Assembly: GCF_003583365.1 (NCBI RefSeq)
Contig: NZ_QXED01000003.1
Location: 434,001 to 498,000 of the forward strand
DNA length: 64,000 nucleotides
Direction: 5' to 3'
DNA from: Fibrisoma montanum
GTDB taxonomy: Bacteria; Bacteroidota; Bacteroidia; Cytophagales; Spirosomataceae
Positions 26,272 to 34,380 of the stretch are shown piece after piece. Under the pieces are notes generated by a model. It was not told the origin of the DNA. It made no database searches and worked only from the letters and a program-made list of their open reading frames with translations. How positions within the stretch are numbered: position 1 is the stretch's first letter; every line of letters starts with the position of its first letter. Position numbers and translations under genes: made by a program.

Positions 26272-26705
26272 GCAATCACTTCGACTTCAATCAATACGTC
26301 GTCGCGGATAATTTTCGGAATGTTTTTTAACTCGGAAAGTTTCGGAGCACCGTCCGGGAAATAGATCGTATTGGATTGTAGAATCTGCTGATTAGCCAGC
26401 GCGCTTACCTGCCCCGGTTCACCTTTCAGATGATACGTAACCTGCTTGACATCCCGTAAGGTAAGCCCCACTTTCCCCAGGGCTGTTTTAACATTTTCAT
26501 AGACCTGTCTGATCTGAGCGCTAAGATCACCGGCCCCAACAAGTTCGCCCTTTTCGTTAAATGGTCGCTGCCCGGTGATGTACACCTGCTTTCCCTGGAT
26601 CCCGGTATCTACTTTGTAGGTGTACCCGAATTGTACGGGATTGGATTGCGCGCTGGCCAGGGTCGTCAACAGGGCACAGATCAAGCCCAAAAATAGTCGT
26701 TTCAT
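26262..26705 (-). CDS. secreted RidA/YjgF-family protein
   Basis: A 147-residue precursor with a signal peptide MKRLFLGLICALLTTLASAQ; the mature part is a YjgF/RidA fold (VYITGQRPFNEKGELVGAGDLSAQIRQVYENVKTALGKVGLTLRDVKQVTYHL through DDVLIEVEVIAS). Cytoplasmic RidA proteins deaminate reactive 2-aminoacrylate using a conserved Arg before the last strand (PxRxxV). Here that stretch reads GAPKLSELKNIPKII, so the Arg is not obvious. Export and the missing Arg suggest a different role, such as binding a periplasmic small molecule. Monocistronic; its end lies in the shared terminator. Confidence 0.82.
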   Translation of the reverse strand: MKRLFLGLICALLTTLASAQSNPVQFGYTYKVDTGIQGKQVYITGQRPFNEKGELVGAGDLSAQIRQVYENVKTALGKVGLTLRDVKQVTYHLKGEPGQVSALANQQILQSNTIYFPDGAPKLSELKNIPKIIRDDVLIEVEVIASK

Positions 26706-26727
26706 GCTGGATAAAAGGTATGCCGTA

Positions 26728-27438
26728 TTACATCAACACGGCGTCGTTTACTTCATCAAAAAACAGGTAGTTCAGAAAATCACAGTAGGGTTTCAGAAGT
26801 TGACACCCCCGCACAACGTCGTCGGCAAACGCAGGCTTCAGGACCTCTTTATCGGTGAAGCGGTGCATGAAAAACAGTTGTTTCCGACGTAACAGTCCGA
26901 TTTCAGGGTGATCGGCAGAATAACCTTTAGGTGCCGTTTTCATGGTTTCGCCCCAAACTTCGGGAAAGTAAGCCCGGAAGGCATCAGCCTCAATGATTGC
27001 CTTTAGCTCATCGACGTTATAATCAACTTCCTGCCGGAATTTACTCAGGTGCTCGGGGGTTGGCTGCCACATGCCCGCGCCCAGAAATGACTCATTACCC
27101 GGCTGCAGATGAATGTAATAATCGATACGTCCCGAATGACGACCGCCGGGCCCGATGGCCGCAGAAAAATTCAGCTTATAAGGTGATTTATCTTTAGAAA
27201 AGCGGATATCGCGGTTAATACGAAAGATGCAGTCTTTAACGTCGGTGGTAGGCAGCGGCTCAAACGAACAAACCCCCGCCAGCACGCGGCCAACCCACGC
27301 TTCAAATTCAGCTTTGGCCGCTACGTAGCGTTTACGATTTGTCTGAAACCAGTCGCGATTGTTGTTTTGCGCTAATTCGCGCAGGAAATCAAGGGTTTGC
27401 GCCGTCAGTACGGCTTTCATTTCGGATTTTGTTGCCAT
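26728..27438 (-). CDS. DUF2461 family protein
   Basis: A 236-residue cytoplasmic protein of the DUF2461/TIGR02453 family: TLDFLRELAQNNNRDWFQTNRKRY at the N-terminus, DCIFRINRDIRFSKDKSPYKLNFSAAIGPGGR in the middle, YYIHLQPGNESFLGAGMWQP, and FMHRFTDKEVLKPAF near the end. These are the family signature; no biochemical activity is established that I know of. ATG 27438 (MATKSEMKAVL) is chosen; 12 further in-frame codons upstream overlap the -7 element. That element ends about 8 nt before the ATG, so the message may be almost leaderless. Confidence 0.85.
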   Translation of the reverse strand: MATKSEMKAVLTAQTLDFLRELAQNNNRDWFQTNRKRYVAAKAEFEAWVGRVLAGVCSFEPLPTTDVKDCIFRINRDIRFSKDKSPYKLNFSAAIGPGGRHSGRIDYYIHLQPGNESFLGAGMWQPTPEHLSKFRQEVDYNVDELKAIIEADAFRAYFPEVWGETMKTAPKGYSADHPEIGLLRRKQLFFMHRFTDKEVLKPAFADDVVRGCQLLKPYCDFLNYLFFDEVNDAVLM

Positions 27439-27445
27439 TCTATGC

Positions 27446-27498
27446 CAAAGGTAACAAAATTCAGGTTTTGTCACAGTCGCGCCGACACGCTAATTTTG
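27446..27498. promoter_or_regulatory. interleaved divergent promoters
   Basis: Plus strand: TTTG (27467-27470), 20 nt, TAATTTTG (27491-27498), a perfect Bacteroidota promoter for the TPR gene with a leader of about 95 nt. Minus strand: TACCTTTG (27453-27446), perfect -7, with a weaker TGTG 18 nt upstream (27475-27472), for the DUF2461 gene. The two overlap and should exclude each other. Confidence 0.55.
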
Positions 27499-27600
27499 GC
27501 CAAAAGCAGTTATACTTTATGTAGCCTGTAGAGTGAATACTAATTTAAGCGTCTCAAGCGTTTCAGGCTACCTGAGTTGGTGAACAATAACAGAATCTGG

Positions 27601-29238
27601 ATGAGGTATTGGCAGTTGGTTTGGCTGTTTTTGTGGAGTAGCGTACCGGTTATCGCGAGGGCTCAGCCCCAACCGAACCCGGCCCATGGACTTACGACCC
27701 GTCTGAATGGAGATATCCCCTCCCCTCAGGCATCAAGTGGCGTTCGTCGGGTATCGGGCCAGGCAGTCGCTGCCGAACCAACGAATCCGAAAGCCGTCGA
27801 ACAGCTTCAGGCCGGTAATGTGGCGTATCGTAACCGAAATTTTGCGCAGGCTACGATTGCCTTTCGTCAGGCGGCCCGGCTCCAGCCGCAGTGGGCACAG
27901 GCGCAGACAGCCCTGGGGCACGCCCTGCTCGCACAACGCCAATACCGATCGGCTAAGCTTGCCTATGATGCCGCCCTCCGGCTCGACTCCCTCGACCGCT
28001 ACGCTCGCCTGGGACTGGGCGTCATTACGTACCGGCAAAAACAATATACCGAAGCCGCCCGTCACTTTACCCTGGGCGAACCGGCCCTTCTGGCCTCAAA
28101 TCCGGCCCACAGCGATGCGTTTCTCTTCGCCGGACTAAGTTACCTCGAAGCCAAACAGGTACGCCGGGCCGAAACCGCCCTGAAAACGGCTAACACCCTG
28201 AACCCGAATAATCCGGCCACGCAACTGGCCCTGAGTGATCTATTTCGACGGCAGGACCGCTTTTACGCGGCTCTGCACCACGTTGAGCAGGCCCTGCCCA
28301 ATGATCGCAGCAACGCTCAACTGCTCACCAACCGGGGAAGCCTGTACCTGAAACTGAACCAGATGGATCAGGCTTACGACAACTTCCGACAGGCGTTAAA
28401 GCAAAATCCCCGCGACATGAATGCGCTGAACGGGGCGGGAGTCGCACTACTGGAGCTGGACCGCATCGATGCAGCTGCGGCCATCTACGACAGTTTGATC
28501 AATCGGGGGCACCGCACGGCCTTTCTGTACAACAACCGCGGGATTGTCCGCATGTATCAGGCCCTCCGGCAGGAACAGCGGGGCGATGATCACCAGGCCA
28601 AACAGCACTATTCGCGGGCCCAGGCTGATTTTCAGAAAGCGCAGGCCACCGATACAACGAGCAAATACTACCAGAACAACCTCGGCAATCTGTTTAAAAA
28701 CACCCGGCAGTACGACTACGCGGTTAAGGCCTACCAGGCTTATCTGAGCAAAACCGCGATCAACAATATGGCCGTCATGTACGCCAGTGCCAAGCGCCCG
28801 GCGGAGTCAAGGCTCTACTTCGACGTAGCGCTTAAACTGGATTCGGGCAACCGGGCGTTCATGTACAACAAATACGTGCTGTACAGCCGATTTTATAAGG
28901 ACTCGCTGGCCATGAAACCGGACCTTGTGCAGGCCGGCCAGGGTGTATCGGCCAAAACCATAAGCACAAAATACAGCCTCGACGGGTATATCAACATTTA
29001 CCTGTACGACTACGGGTTCGATACCTACGAGTATCCGGAAGCCGTGGTGCTGCCCATTCCGCCCGACCCACCAACGCCCGTAGTTTCCGAAACGACCGGT
29101 GCCGCACAGCCGCTGGCACCTGCTCCAACGGCGGTTGCCCCGGCCGCGCGGAAGAGTCCGGCTCAGGTGGAGCGACGCCGGATGCCCCGAATGAAAAAAG
29201 CAAAGCACCGGGGCAGTACGCGGTGTCCTGTGTTTTAA
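27601..29238 (+). CDS. secreted TPR-repeat protein
   Basis: ATG 27601 gives signal peptide MRYWQLVWLFLWSSVPVIARA; upstream in-frame TTG/GTG codons at 27577 and 27580 are less likely. The 545-residue protein has about eight to nine tetratricopeptide repeats between 60 and 450. Examples are AVEQLQAGNVAYRNRNFAQATIAFRQAARLQP, LLTNRGSLYLKLNQMDQAYDNFRQALKQNP and YQNNLGNLFKNTRQYDYAVKAYQAYL. A Pro/Ala-rich linker and a basic tail (RRRMPRMKKAKHRG) follow. TPRs serve protein-protein contacts; location is periplasm or outside the cell. No partner is evident in the neighbourhood. Confidence 0.85.
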   Translation: MRYWQLVWLFLWSSVPVIARAQPQPNPAHGLTTRLNGDIPSPQASSGVRRVSGQAVAAEPTNPKAVEQLQAGNVAYRNRNFAQATIAFRQAARLQPQWAQAQTALGHALLAQRQYRSAKLAYDAALRLDSLDRYARLGLGVITYRQKQYTEAARHFTLGEPALLASNPAHSDAFLFAGLSYLEAKQVRRAETALKTANTLNPNNPATQLALSDLFRRQDRFYAALHHVEQALPNDRSNAQLLTNRGSLYLKLNQMDQAYDNFRQALKQNPRDMNALNGAGVALLELDRIDAAAAIYDSLINRGHRTAFLYNNRGIVRMYQALRQEQRGDDHQAKQHYSRAQADFQKAQATDTTSKYYQNNLGNLFKNTRQYDYAVKAYQAYLSKTAINNMAVMYASAKRPAESRLYFDVALKLDSGNRAFMYNKYVLYSRFYKDSLAMKPDLVQAGQGVSAKTISTKYSLDGYINIYLYDYGFDTYEYPEAVVLPIPPDPPTPVVSETTGAAQPLAPAPTAVAPAARKSPAQVERRRMPRMKKAKHRGSTRCPVF

Positions 29239-29327
29239 CCAGGCCCGTTACAAAGAAACTGTACCGGCAGCCAACCATTTCATACCGGCCTCGCTTACTT
29301 TTGTAAGACAACCTGAAAAAGAAGTTT

Positions 29328-30320
29328 GTGAAAGGCAATTCCGTGCTTACATCGGCTGCCCCGCGTCATTCTGAGAAGAAAGACCGCCGGTTTGACGTCA
29401 ACCGGTGGCTACGCTGGGCAACCTGGGCGTTGGTAGCGGCTACGTTGGTGGGGCGCCTGGGCGAGTATCTGTTCATCTTCGAATTATTCAGCCACTTTGC
29501 CGTTCAGTACTGCGTGGTGGCAGCGCTCCTGGCCACTTACTGGCTTTTTTCGGGCAGCTGGCTGGTCAGAATTTCGGTGGGCTGTCTCATCCTGAACGGT
29601 TTTCTTGTGTATCCCTGGCTACTGGCCGACCCTCCGGCAGTCGTCGAATCCAGCCGCGATCTTCGGGTACTGCACGCCAATGTTCTGTACACAAATACCG
29701 ACATGCAGCGCACCATCAGGCTGATCCGCGAGAACCAGCCCGATCTGTTTGTTCTACAGGAAATGACGCCCCCCACCATCCGGGTATTGGCTCCGCTGCG
29801 CGATACGTATCCGTTTCAGTACGAAATCTGGTCGAAGGGGCCGTGCCATATACTGGTGGGCAGCCGGACGCCCTTTTCGGTGGATAAGCAGTCCGTACAA
29901 ACGCAGCAGGTCATTCACCTGCATACGACCGTTCGAGGCCGGGACATGGCCTTGATTACCGTACATCCCCGCACCCCGGTGCTGCCTTCCTGGTTTCGTG
30001 AGCGAAATCAGCAACTCGCCTTTGTGGCCGACCAGATCCGCCGGGAACGCCGGCCTACGCTGCTGATCGGCGACTTTAACATCAGTGTGTTCTCGCCGGT
30101 CTACAAACGTATCTTCGACAACCCGGACATGGCGGCCTGCCGCAAGGGCTTTGGCATTGGTCCAACGTGGCCGCGCTTCCTCCCACCGGCCATGATCCCG
30201 ATTGATCAGGCCTTTGTGAACGAGGGGTTCCGAACTGTTCGGTTTCAGCCCATCGAACAGCCCGGCTCCGATCATAAGGCGGTGGTTGTGGATCTGCAAT
30301 GGTCCGCTGAGGACCGGTAA
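29328..30320 (+). CDS. membrane-anchored endonuclease/exonuclease/phosphatase-family protein
   Basis: GTG start at 29328. Three hydrophobic helices (about 29-43, 48-70 and 73-95) anchor a C-terminal EEP domain (about 108-325). Landmarks are LRVLHANVLYTNTD, LFVLQEM (catalytic Glu), ITVHPRTP (in place of the usual TH), LIGDFNISVFS (Asp/Asn pair), IDQAFVN and GSDHKAVVVDL (catalytic Asp-His). The active-site residues look intact. Substrates of such membrane EEP proteins vary (nucleic acid, phospholipid, inositol phosphate); none can be assigned. Monocistronic. Confidence 0.85.
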   Translation: MKGNSVLTSAAPRHSEKKDRRFDVNRWLRWATWALVAATLVGRLGEYLFIFELFSHFAVQYCVVAALLATYWLFSGSWLVRISVGCLILNGFLVYPWLLADPPAVVESSRDLRVLHANVLYTNTDMQRTIRLIRENQPDLFVLQEMTPPTIRVLAPLRDTYPFQYEIWSKGPCHILVGSRTPFSVDKQSVQTQQVIHLHTTVRGRDMALITVHPRTPVLPSWFRERNQQLAFVADQIRRERRPTLLIGDFNISVFSPVYKRIFDNPDMAACRKGFGIGPTWPRFLPPAMIPIDQAFVNEGFRTVRFQPIEQPGSDHKAVVVDLQWSAEDR

Positions 30321-30428
30321 GCGCCGTAACGACCGGCAGATTGCCCACAATAACTAATTGACAATCAACTTGATTATTGATTTTCATCTCCGTACATTAG
30401 GTTAGTTTTCACTAAACCCCTTACGGTT

Positions 30429-30863
30429 ATGAATCTATTGCACCGCATTGAACACTGGGGCGATACGCATCACCCCGCCTGGACCGACGCCGTACGTATC
30501 ATGCTGGGTATGCTTTTGTTTCTGAAGGGAGTAAGCTTTATCAGCGACACAACGTACCTGTCTCAATTAGTAGGTGGCCTGCGTTTTGGTCTGCTGCCGG
30601 TAGTTCTGGTCCACTACGTTGCCTTTGCTCACCTGATGGGCGGCTTCCTGATTGCCATGGGCTGCCTGACCCGGCTGATGGCCCTGCTGCAACTACCCAT
30701 CCTGATTGGGGCGGTTTTCTTCGTCAATATATCGCAGGGGTTTTCGCCCCTGAATTCTGAACTCTGGCTGTCGGTTATCGTGCTGATTCTGTTGCTGGTC
30801 TTTCTGGTGATCGGGTCCGGACGCTTTTCGATGGACGAATACGTCAAACAAAATGCCCGCTGA
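30429..30863 (+). CDS. DoxX-like membrane protein
   Basis: A 144-residue inner-membrane protein with four hydrophobic segments. Features: AVRIMLGMLLFLKGVSFI (the DoxX first helix), a HYVAFAHLMGGFLIAMGCLTRL middle and VIVLILLLVFLVIGSGRFSMDEYV at the end. DoxX proteins are linked to redox stress and quinone or thiol metabolism in some bacteria, but this member is not assignable. Two unrelated DoxX-type genes occur at 11067 and 52915. A run of three small hydrophilic genes follows. Confidence 0.82.
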   Translation: MNLLHRIEHWGDTHHPAWTDAVRIMLGMLLFLKGVSFISDTTYLSQLVGGLRFGLLPVVLVHYVAFAHLMGGFLIAMGCLTRLMALLQLPILIGAVFFVNISQGFSPLNSELWLSVIVLILLLVFLVIGSGRFSMDEYVKQNAR

Positions 30864-30896
30864 GCCGTTAATTTGCCATTACTAATTCGCAACGTT

Positions 30897-31106
30897 ATGG
30901 CAACGAAACATAAAGACGCCCTGGAAAAGGTAGAGGAAGAGTACAAAGATCAGCGCATTACGGGTAACCAGGACAATGGTACCAGTCATGGTTCCACCGG
31001 CACGGGCCGCAGTTCGACGGCGCACAAAAGCGCGAAACACTCGAAAAGCAGCAACAGCAGCGCAGGCAAGGCAACCGGAGGCAACAAAGGCGGCCATAGC
31101 AACTAA
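30897..31106 (+). CDS. small hydrophilic low-complexity protein
   Basis: A 69-residue product from ATG 30897: MATKHKDALEKVEEEYKD, then a tail almost entirely Ser, Gly, Thr, Lys, Asn and His (SSTAHKSAKHSKSSNSSAG). The composition is that of a disordered basic hydrophilin. No fold or motif. It starts 33 nt after the DoxX-like gene, and a clear terminator follows at 31126-31157. Confidence 0.6.
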   Translation: MATKHKDALEKVEEEYKDQRITGNQDNGTSHGSTGTGRSSTAHKSAKHSKSSNSSAGKATGGNKGGHSN

Positions 31107-31125
31107 GTTTTAACAACGGTATAGC

Positions 31126-31157
31126 AAGGCCACTACCCAACGTAGTGGCCTTTTTTT
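31126..31157 (+). terminator. rho-independent terminator
   Basis: AAGGCCACTAC (31126-31136), loop CCAAC, complement 31142-31152, then T run to 31157. Ends the DoxX-like / small-protein transcript. Confidence 0.92.
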
Positions 31158-31253
31158 ATGCCGGTCCGCTGGCTCAAAAACAAACGGTCGCCAAAACAGT
31201 CTATTTATCCTGTAGTTTAAAATGCATTCAACTCGATGAATCCTGCGACGCGT

Positions 31254-31451
31254 ATGAAACTGATCAGGTATTATTCGCCCACAGAAACCGGCTCCAGCGA
31301 TAAAACCGCGGGACGGGGGCAGCAGAAATCGAACGGTGGCGGACATAACAGCCCAAGCCAGGGGAATCACGGTGGCAACCGGAGTGGCAATAATAACGGC
31401 GGGCATTCGGAACCGAACAATCCCGGCCGCGCAAACAAGGATCAAGGTTAA
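31254..31451 (+). CDS. small IRYYSP-type hydrophilic protein 1
   Basis: A 65-residue product starting MKLIRYYSPTETGSSDKT, followed by a Gly/Asn/Ser/His-rich disordered tail. ATG 31254 is chosen over 31236 because the next gene starts the same way (M-x-x-(F/I)-IRYYSP). It is 13 nt from that paralogue. The conserved hydrophobic-aromatic head on a hydrophilic tail could be a binding or localisation signal. Function unknown. Confidence 0.6.
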   Translation: MKLIRYYSPTETGSSDKTAGRGQQKSNGGGHNSPSQGNHGGNRSGNNNGGHSEPNNPGRANKDQG

Positions 31452-31463
31452 CTAACTGACGCT

Positions 31464-31634
31464 ATGAACCAATTCATCAGGTATTACTCTCCGCAGAGTG
31501 CGGGCGGTAACAGCACCAAAAACCAAAAGGAAGAAGGCACCAAGCACGGCAACAAACGCCACCGGAGCGAGGGCAACCAGGACAACGACAATAAGCCCGG
31601 CAAAGGCAAACAGAACGCGAATAGTGTGGATTAG
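31464..31634 (+). CDS. small IRYYSP-type hydrophilic protein 2
   Basis: A 56-residue product, ATG 31464 to TAG 31632-31634, beginning MNQFIRYYSPQSAGGNS with a Lys/Asn/Gly/Glu-rich tail ending in NANSVD. Shares IRYYSP at the same place with the preceding gene, so the two are tandem paralogues whose tails have diverged. Read in tandem with a 12-nt gap; the downstream hairpin 31641-31696 probably ends the transcript. Confidence 0.6.
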   Translation: MNQFIRYYSPQSAGGNSTKNQKEEGTKHGNKRHRSEGNQDNDNKPGKGKQNANSVD

Positions 31635-31640
31635 CGTGCG

Positions 31641-31696
31641 GCCTGGGGCGAAGGGCGTGAGAATACACCCTATGCCCCAGGCCCTTCGCCCCAGGC
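31641..31696. repeat. heptad hairpin element I, probable bidirectional terminator
   Basis: Perfect 16-bp arms (GCCTGGGGCGAAGGGC, 31641-31656, and complement 31681-31696), 24-nt loop. On the minus strand the right arm and loop read as 7-nt units each ending in GGG or GGGG, stepping from 31695 (CCTGGGG, CGAAGGG, CCTGGGG, CATAGGG). It starts inside the stop codon of the SPL-like gene and lies 6 bp past the small gene. Confidence 0.8.
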
Positions 31697-32748
31697 TAAA
31701 AGATATACCGAATTTCACACCAGGGTATTTCCTCCCGGATCATTTGCTCGAACACATCGATCATTTTCGCCTTCAGCTGGTGGTCGTAGCGGATGTTCCA
31801 GCCGCCGTACTGACTCCGTTTGTTTTCCTGCAGTTCGGGCACCCACAACAGTTCTTCCGCCTTCGGATTGATGGCCAGATTCGCCTGGTGCTGCCATTGG
31901 TTATGGGTCAGGAAAATCACCTCAGCCTTCAACTGCGCTTTCACCTCGGGCCGGACGACTGCGTCCAGTTGCCGGAACAGCTCGCGGTAATCGTCGCGCC
32001 ACTGCCGACGGTCGCCGGGGTTGCTGCCATAGACAATAACAGGTGAGAAGTTAACGTGGACCTCGTAGCCAGCGTCGTAGAAGTCGTTGATGGCAGCAAT
32101 CCGCTTCTCAATTGAATCGGTCCGCACATCGACCAGCCTGCTGACGTGCGACGGCATCAGGCTAAACCGGATACGCACCTTGCCTTTCGGGTCAAACGTC
32201 AGCATGTCGGGGTTGACAAACTTGGTAGCAAAGGTCGCTTTGGCCCGCGGATGGTCGCGGTAAAACTCAAAGACCTGCTGAATCCCATCCGACAGGCTGT
32301 AGTCAATTGAGATGTCAGAGTTGCAGCCAATGTCGTAGGTATGATAAACGGGGTCGGTCTGGTTCGGCACCTTTGGCCAGGGCAGCGTGTAGACGTGTTT
32401 ATCGACCGCCCCTAGAATCTCGTCGACGTTGGTAAAGAGCGTAATTGGATTTACTTTCTTATGCCGGTCGACGTAGCAGTACGCGCAACCCCCGAAGCAG
32501 CCATTCGCCAGACTCGGGGCGATGTAATCGGAACTACGGCCGCTCCACTTGATCTCCTTCGTCTTAAGTTTACCAAGCACTAATACGTCGGACTTCACCT
32601 TAAAATGATTCATGCCCAGTTCAGGCAGTCGGTTATGCTGCGTAACCTGCAGGGTTTCAGCATCCGGATACTGGCTCATGATCGCTTCGCCACGCTCATT
32701 GAGCGCATCGGCGGTATATAAAAGCATCTTGGGATTGAATTCAGGCAT
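31696..32748 (-). CDS. spore photoproduct lyase-like radical SAM protein
   Basis: A 350-residue radical SAM protein. The cluster motif is C84-x3-C88-x2-C91 (NGCFGGCAYCYVDRHK), the spacing used by spore photoproduct lyase. C142 in YDIGCNSDIS lies where SPL has its hydrogen-donor Cys, by my alignment from memory. The rest (RIRFSLMPSHVSRLVDVRTDSIEKRIAAINDFYDAGYEVHVNFSPVIVY) also fits the SPL family. Non-spore-formers carry such homologues; the substrate may be a thymine-dimer type lesion or something else. Monocistronic, ending in a hairpin at its stop codon. With uvsE it suggests strong UV exposure. Confidence 0.82.
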   Translation of the reverse strand: MPEFNPKMLLYTADALNERGEAIMSQYPDAETLQVTQHNRLPELGMNHFKVKSDVLVLGKLKTKEIKWSGRSSDYIAPSLANGCFGGCAYCYVDRHKKVNPITLFTNVDEILGAVDKHVYTLPWPKVPNQTDPVYHTYDIGCNSDISIDYSLSDGIQQVFEFYRDHPRAKATFATKFVNPDMLTFDPKGKVRIRFSLMPSHVSRLVDVRTDSIEKRIAAINDFYDAGYEVHVNFSPVIVYGSNPGDRRQWRDDYRELFRQLDAVVRPEVKAQLKAEVIFLTHNQWQHQANLAINPKAEELLWVPELQENKRSQYGGWNIRYDHQLKAKMIDVFEQMIREEIPWCEIRYIF

Positions 32749-33140
32749 GAACGAACAGTTGAGTAAGGTATAGTTATAACAGGTAAACGGAAGCTATAGT
32801 TCGGCATCACCCCCGATCAATCAACTGTATTTCAGCTATTTACAAAATAGTTTCCCCGCTAAAATCGTAATAACGAAGGCCAGAAAGCGAGGCAGGAAAA
32901 TGAAAAATTGAACCGGTACGTTGCGCGTGCTGCGGGTTCGAAACGGGCCGACTTTCCCCCCGGCTTACCGACTGACGTAAAATGTTGCTTACTCAATCAA
33001 TTTCCTTTTTCTTCTACGGCTAAGATTGTATACTACCCTCAACGTAGCGTTTTTAGGCAAGTCCCATTCGACCATTATTAAATAACTAGTTACCTCATAC
33101 AAACTATTTTATACGTTCTTATGGATTCCACACCATTTAC
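32749..33140. other. 392-bp intergenic region between divergent genes
   Basis: Separates the SPL-like gene from the GT61 gene. I see no open frame with a credible start, no tRNA and no strong hairpin; a small stem CTATTT / AAATAG-type pair occurs near 32835-32850. Composition is somewhat more AT-rich than the genes. Promoters for both sides must lie here, but none matches the -33/-7 consensus well. Confidence 0.4.
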
Positions 33141-34349
33141 ATGACCAATCTCTACAAAGTATACACATCGCTTACCAGAAATGGGCCAGCCTTTTTGACC
33201 GTAACAATGAAGGAATGGCTGTTTCAGACAGGGAAACATCTGCTAAAACGGCTGGGTTTTGACTTTTTAACGAAAGAGCAAACCGAGCTGTATCTGCAAC
33301 GTTATGAAGTTACCACCGAGGCCGGTAGTACACTTCGGCTACCGGCAATCGTTAACGCGTCCGAATCTGGGAAGTTGATCTTTACCGAAAAAAGAATCCA
33401 GTTTCCGCCTACGTACGTCTGGTGTGTTCCGGCCGCGGCCGGAAAAACCCGCCAGTTAGTTACCGGTGGCCTGCTCCTGAATCATAAGGTGCTGAAAACC
33501 GACTACCGGCACCGCGATCTGGCGAAGATGTACCTGCGTCCGCGCATCAGGCGGGTAATCGTGACCGACACGCTGCTTGCCCCCTGGAGCCAGGTGTTCG
33601 ACGATGTCTGGTTTGGTGGGTACTATGATTTTATGCTGCTCGTGGCGGCCAAGATCTGCCGGATTCGGGAAGCCCTGCCGGCCTCCGTCTTTTCGGAAGC
33701 CATCCTTGCCTATCCCTTGCTGGGAACTTCTTACGAACGGGACTTTATGGACCTGATGGGTCTGCGGGAGGAACAGGTGGTAGACAGCCGACTCTGCAAC
33801 GTAACCTTTTCGGCCTGTGTACTCGGCAACAGCAATAGTTGGATCTACCCGAATGTGGCGGATATTCAGGCTCTGAAAAAACAGGTCGAAGCGCGGGTCG
33901 AGTTTGTGCCGACCGAACCCCGACGCTTATACATTAGCCGTGCCGGTCGTCGTCGGATTCGGAACGAAGCCGAACTCGTCGACGCGCTGAAACCTTTAGG
34001 GTTTGAGATTATCGACGACAAGCCCCGATCCATTGCCGAACAGGTGCAGCTCTACAAAAGTGCTTCGTTTATTCTCGGGCCCCATGGCGCGTCGTTCACC
34101 AACATAATCTGGTGCGAGCCGGGAACGCATCTTTTTGAATTGTTTTCTCCGGATTATACCCCGGAATACTTTTTGTACCTGGCGCAGGTCATGAACCTTC
34201 AGTATTCGGCATACAGTCACGGGAAATCCACCGGCGATGGCCGATTCGGCATCAGCGATGATATATACGTAGCTGTGCCGGAGCTCATTAGCCGGTTACG
34301 TTCGCTGCTCGACCCAGCCATTCAGACAAATTATCCCCCCACAGCCTGA
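33141..34349 (+). CDS. glycosyltransferase family 61 protein
   Basis: Transfers a sugar to a glycan acceptor, probably in capsule or LPS-type polysaccharide synthesis. The 402-residue product has the GT61 (DUF563) core: FGGYYDFMLLVAAKI, RRLYISRAGRRRIRNEAELV (about 254-273), LGFEIIDDKPRSIAEQVQLYKSASFILGPHGASFTNIIWC (about 286-325) and HLFELFSPDY. GPHGA/HLFEL are the most conserved residues. ATG 33141 is used; an alternative at 33207 would trim the N-terminus. It is a lone gene, not in a recognisable polysaccharide cluster, so acceptor and linkage are unknown. Confidence 0.85.
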   Translation: MTNLYKVYTSLTRNGPAFLTVTMKEWLFQTGKHLLKRLGFDFLTKEQTELYLQRYEVTTEAGSTLRLPAIVNASESGKLIFTEKRIQFPPTYVWCVPAAAGKTRQLVTGGLLLNHKVLKTDYRHRDLAKMYLRPRIRRVIVTDTLLAPWSQVFDDVWFGGYYDFMLLVAAKICRIREALPASVFSEAILAYPLLGTSYERDFMDLMGLREEQVVDSRLCNVTFSACVLGNSNSWIYPNVADIQALKKQVEARVEFVPTEPRRLYISRAGRRRIRNEAELVDALKPLGFEIIDDKPRSIAEQVQLYKSASFILGPHGASFTNIIWCEPGTHLFELFSPDYTPEYFLYLAQVMNLQYSAYSHGKSTGDGRFGISDDIYVAVPELISRLRSLLDPAIQTNYPPTA

Positions 34350-34377
34350 TTGTTTCCACGGCTGTGGGGGTGAATTT
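34336..34377 (+). terminator. terminator after the GT61 gene
   Basis: CCCCCACAGCC (34336-34346) and its complement (34360-34370), 13-nt loop, followed by a weak TGAATTTT tail. It lies in the 31-bp gap between convergent genes. Confidence 0.65.
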
Positions 34378-34380
34378 TGA

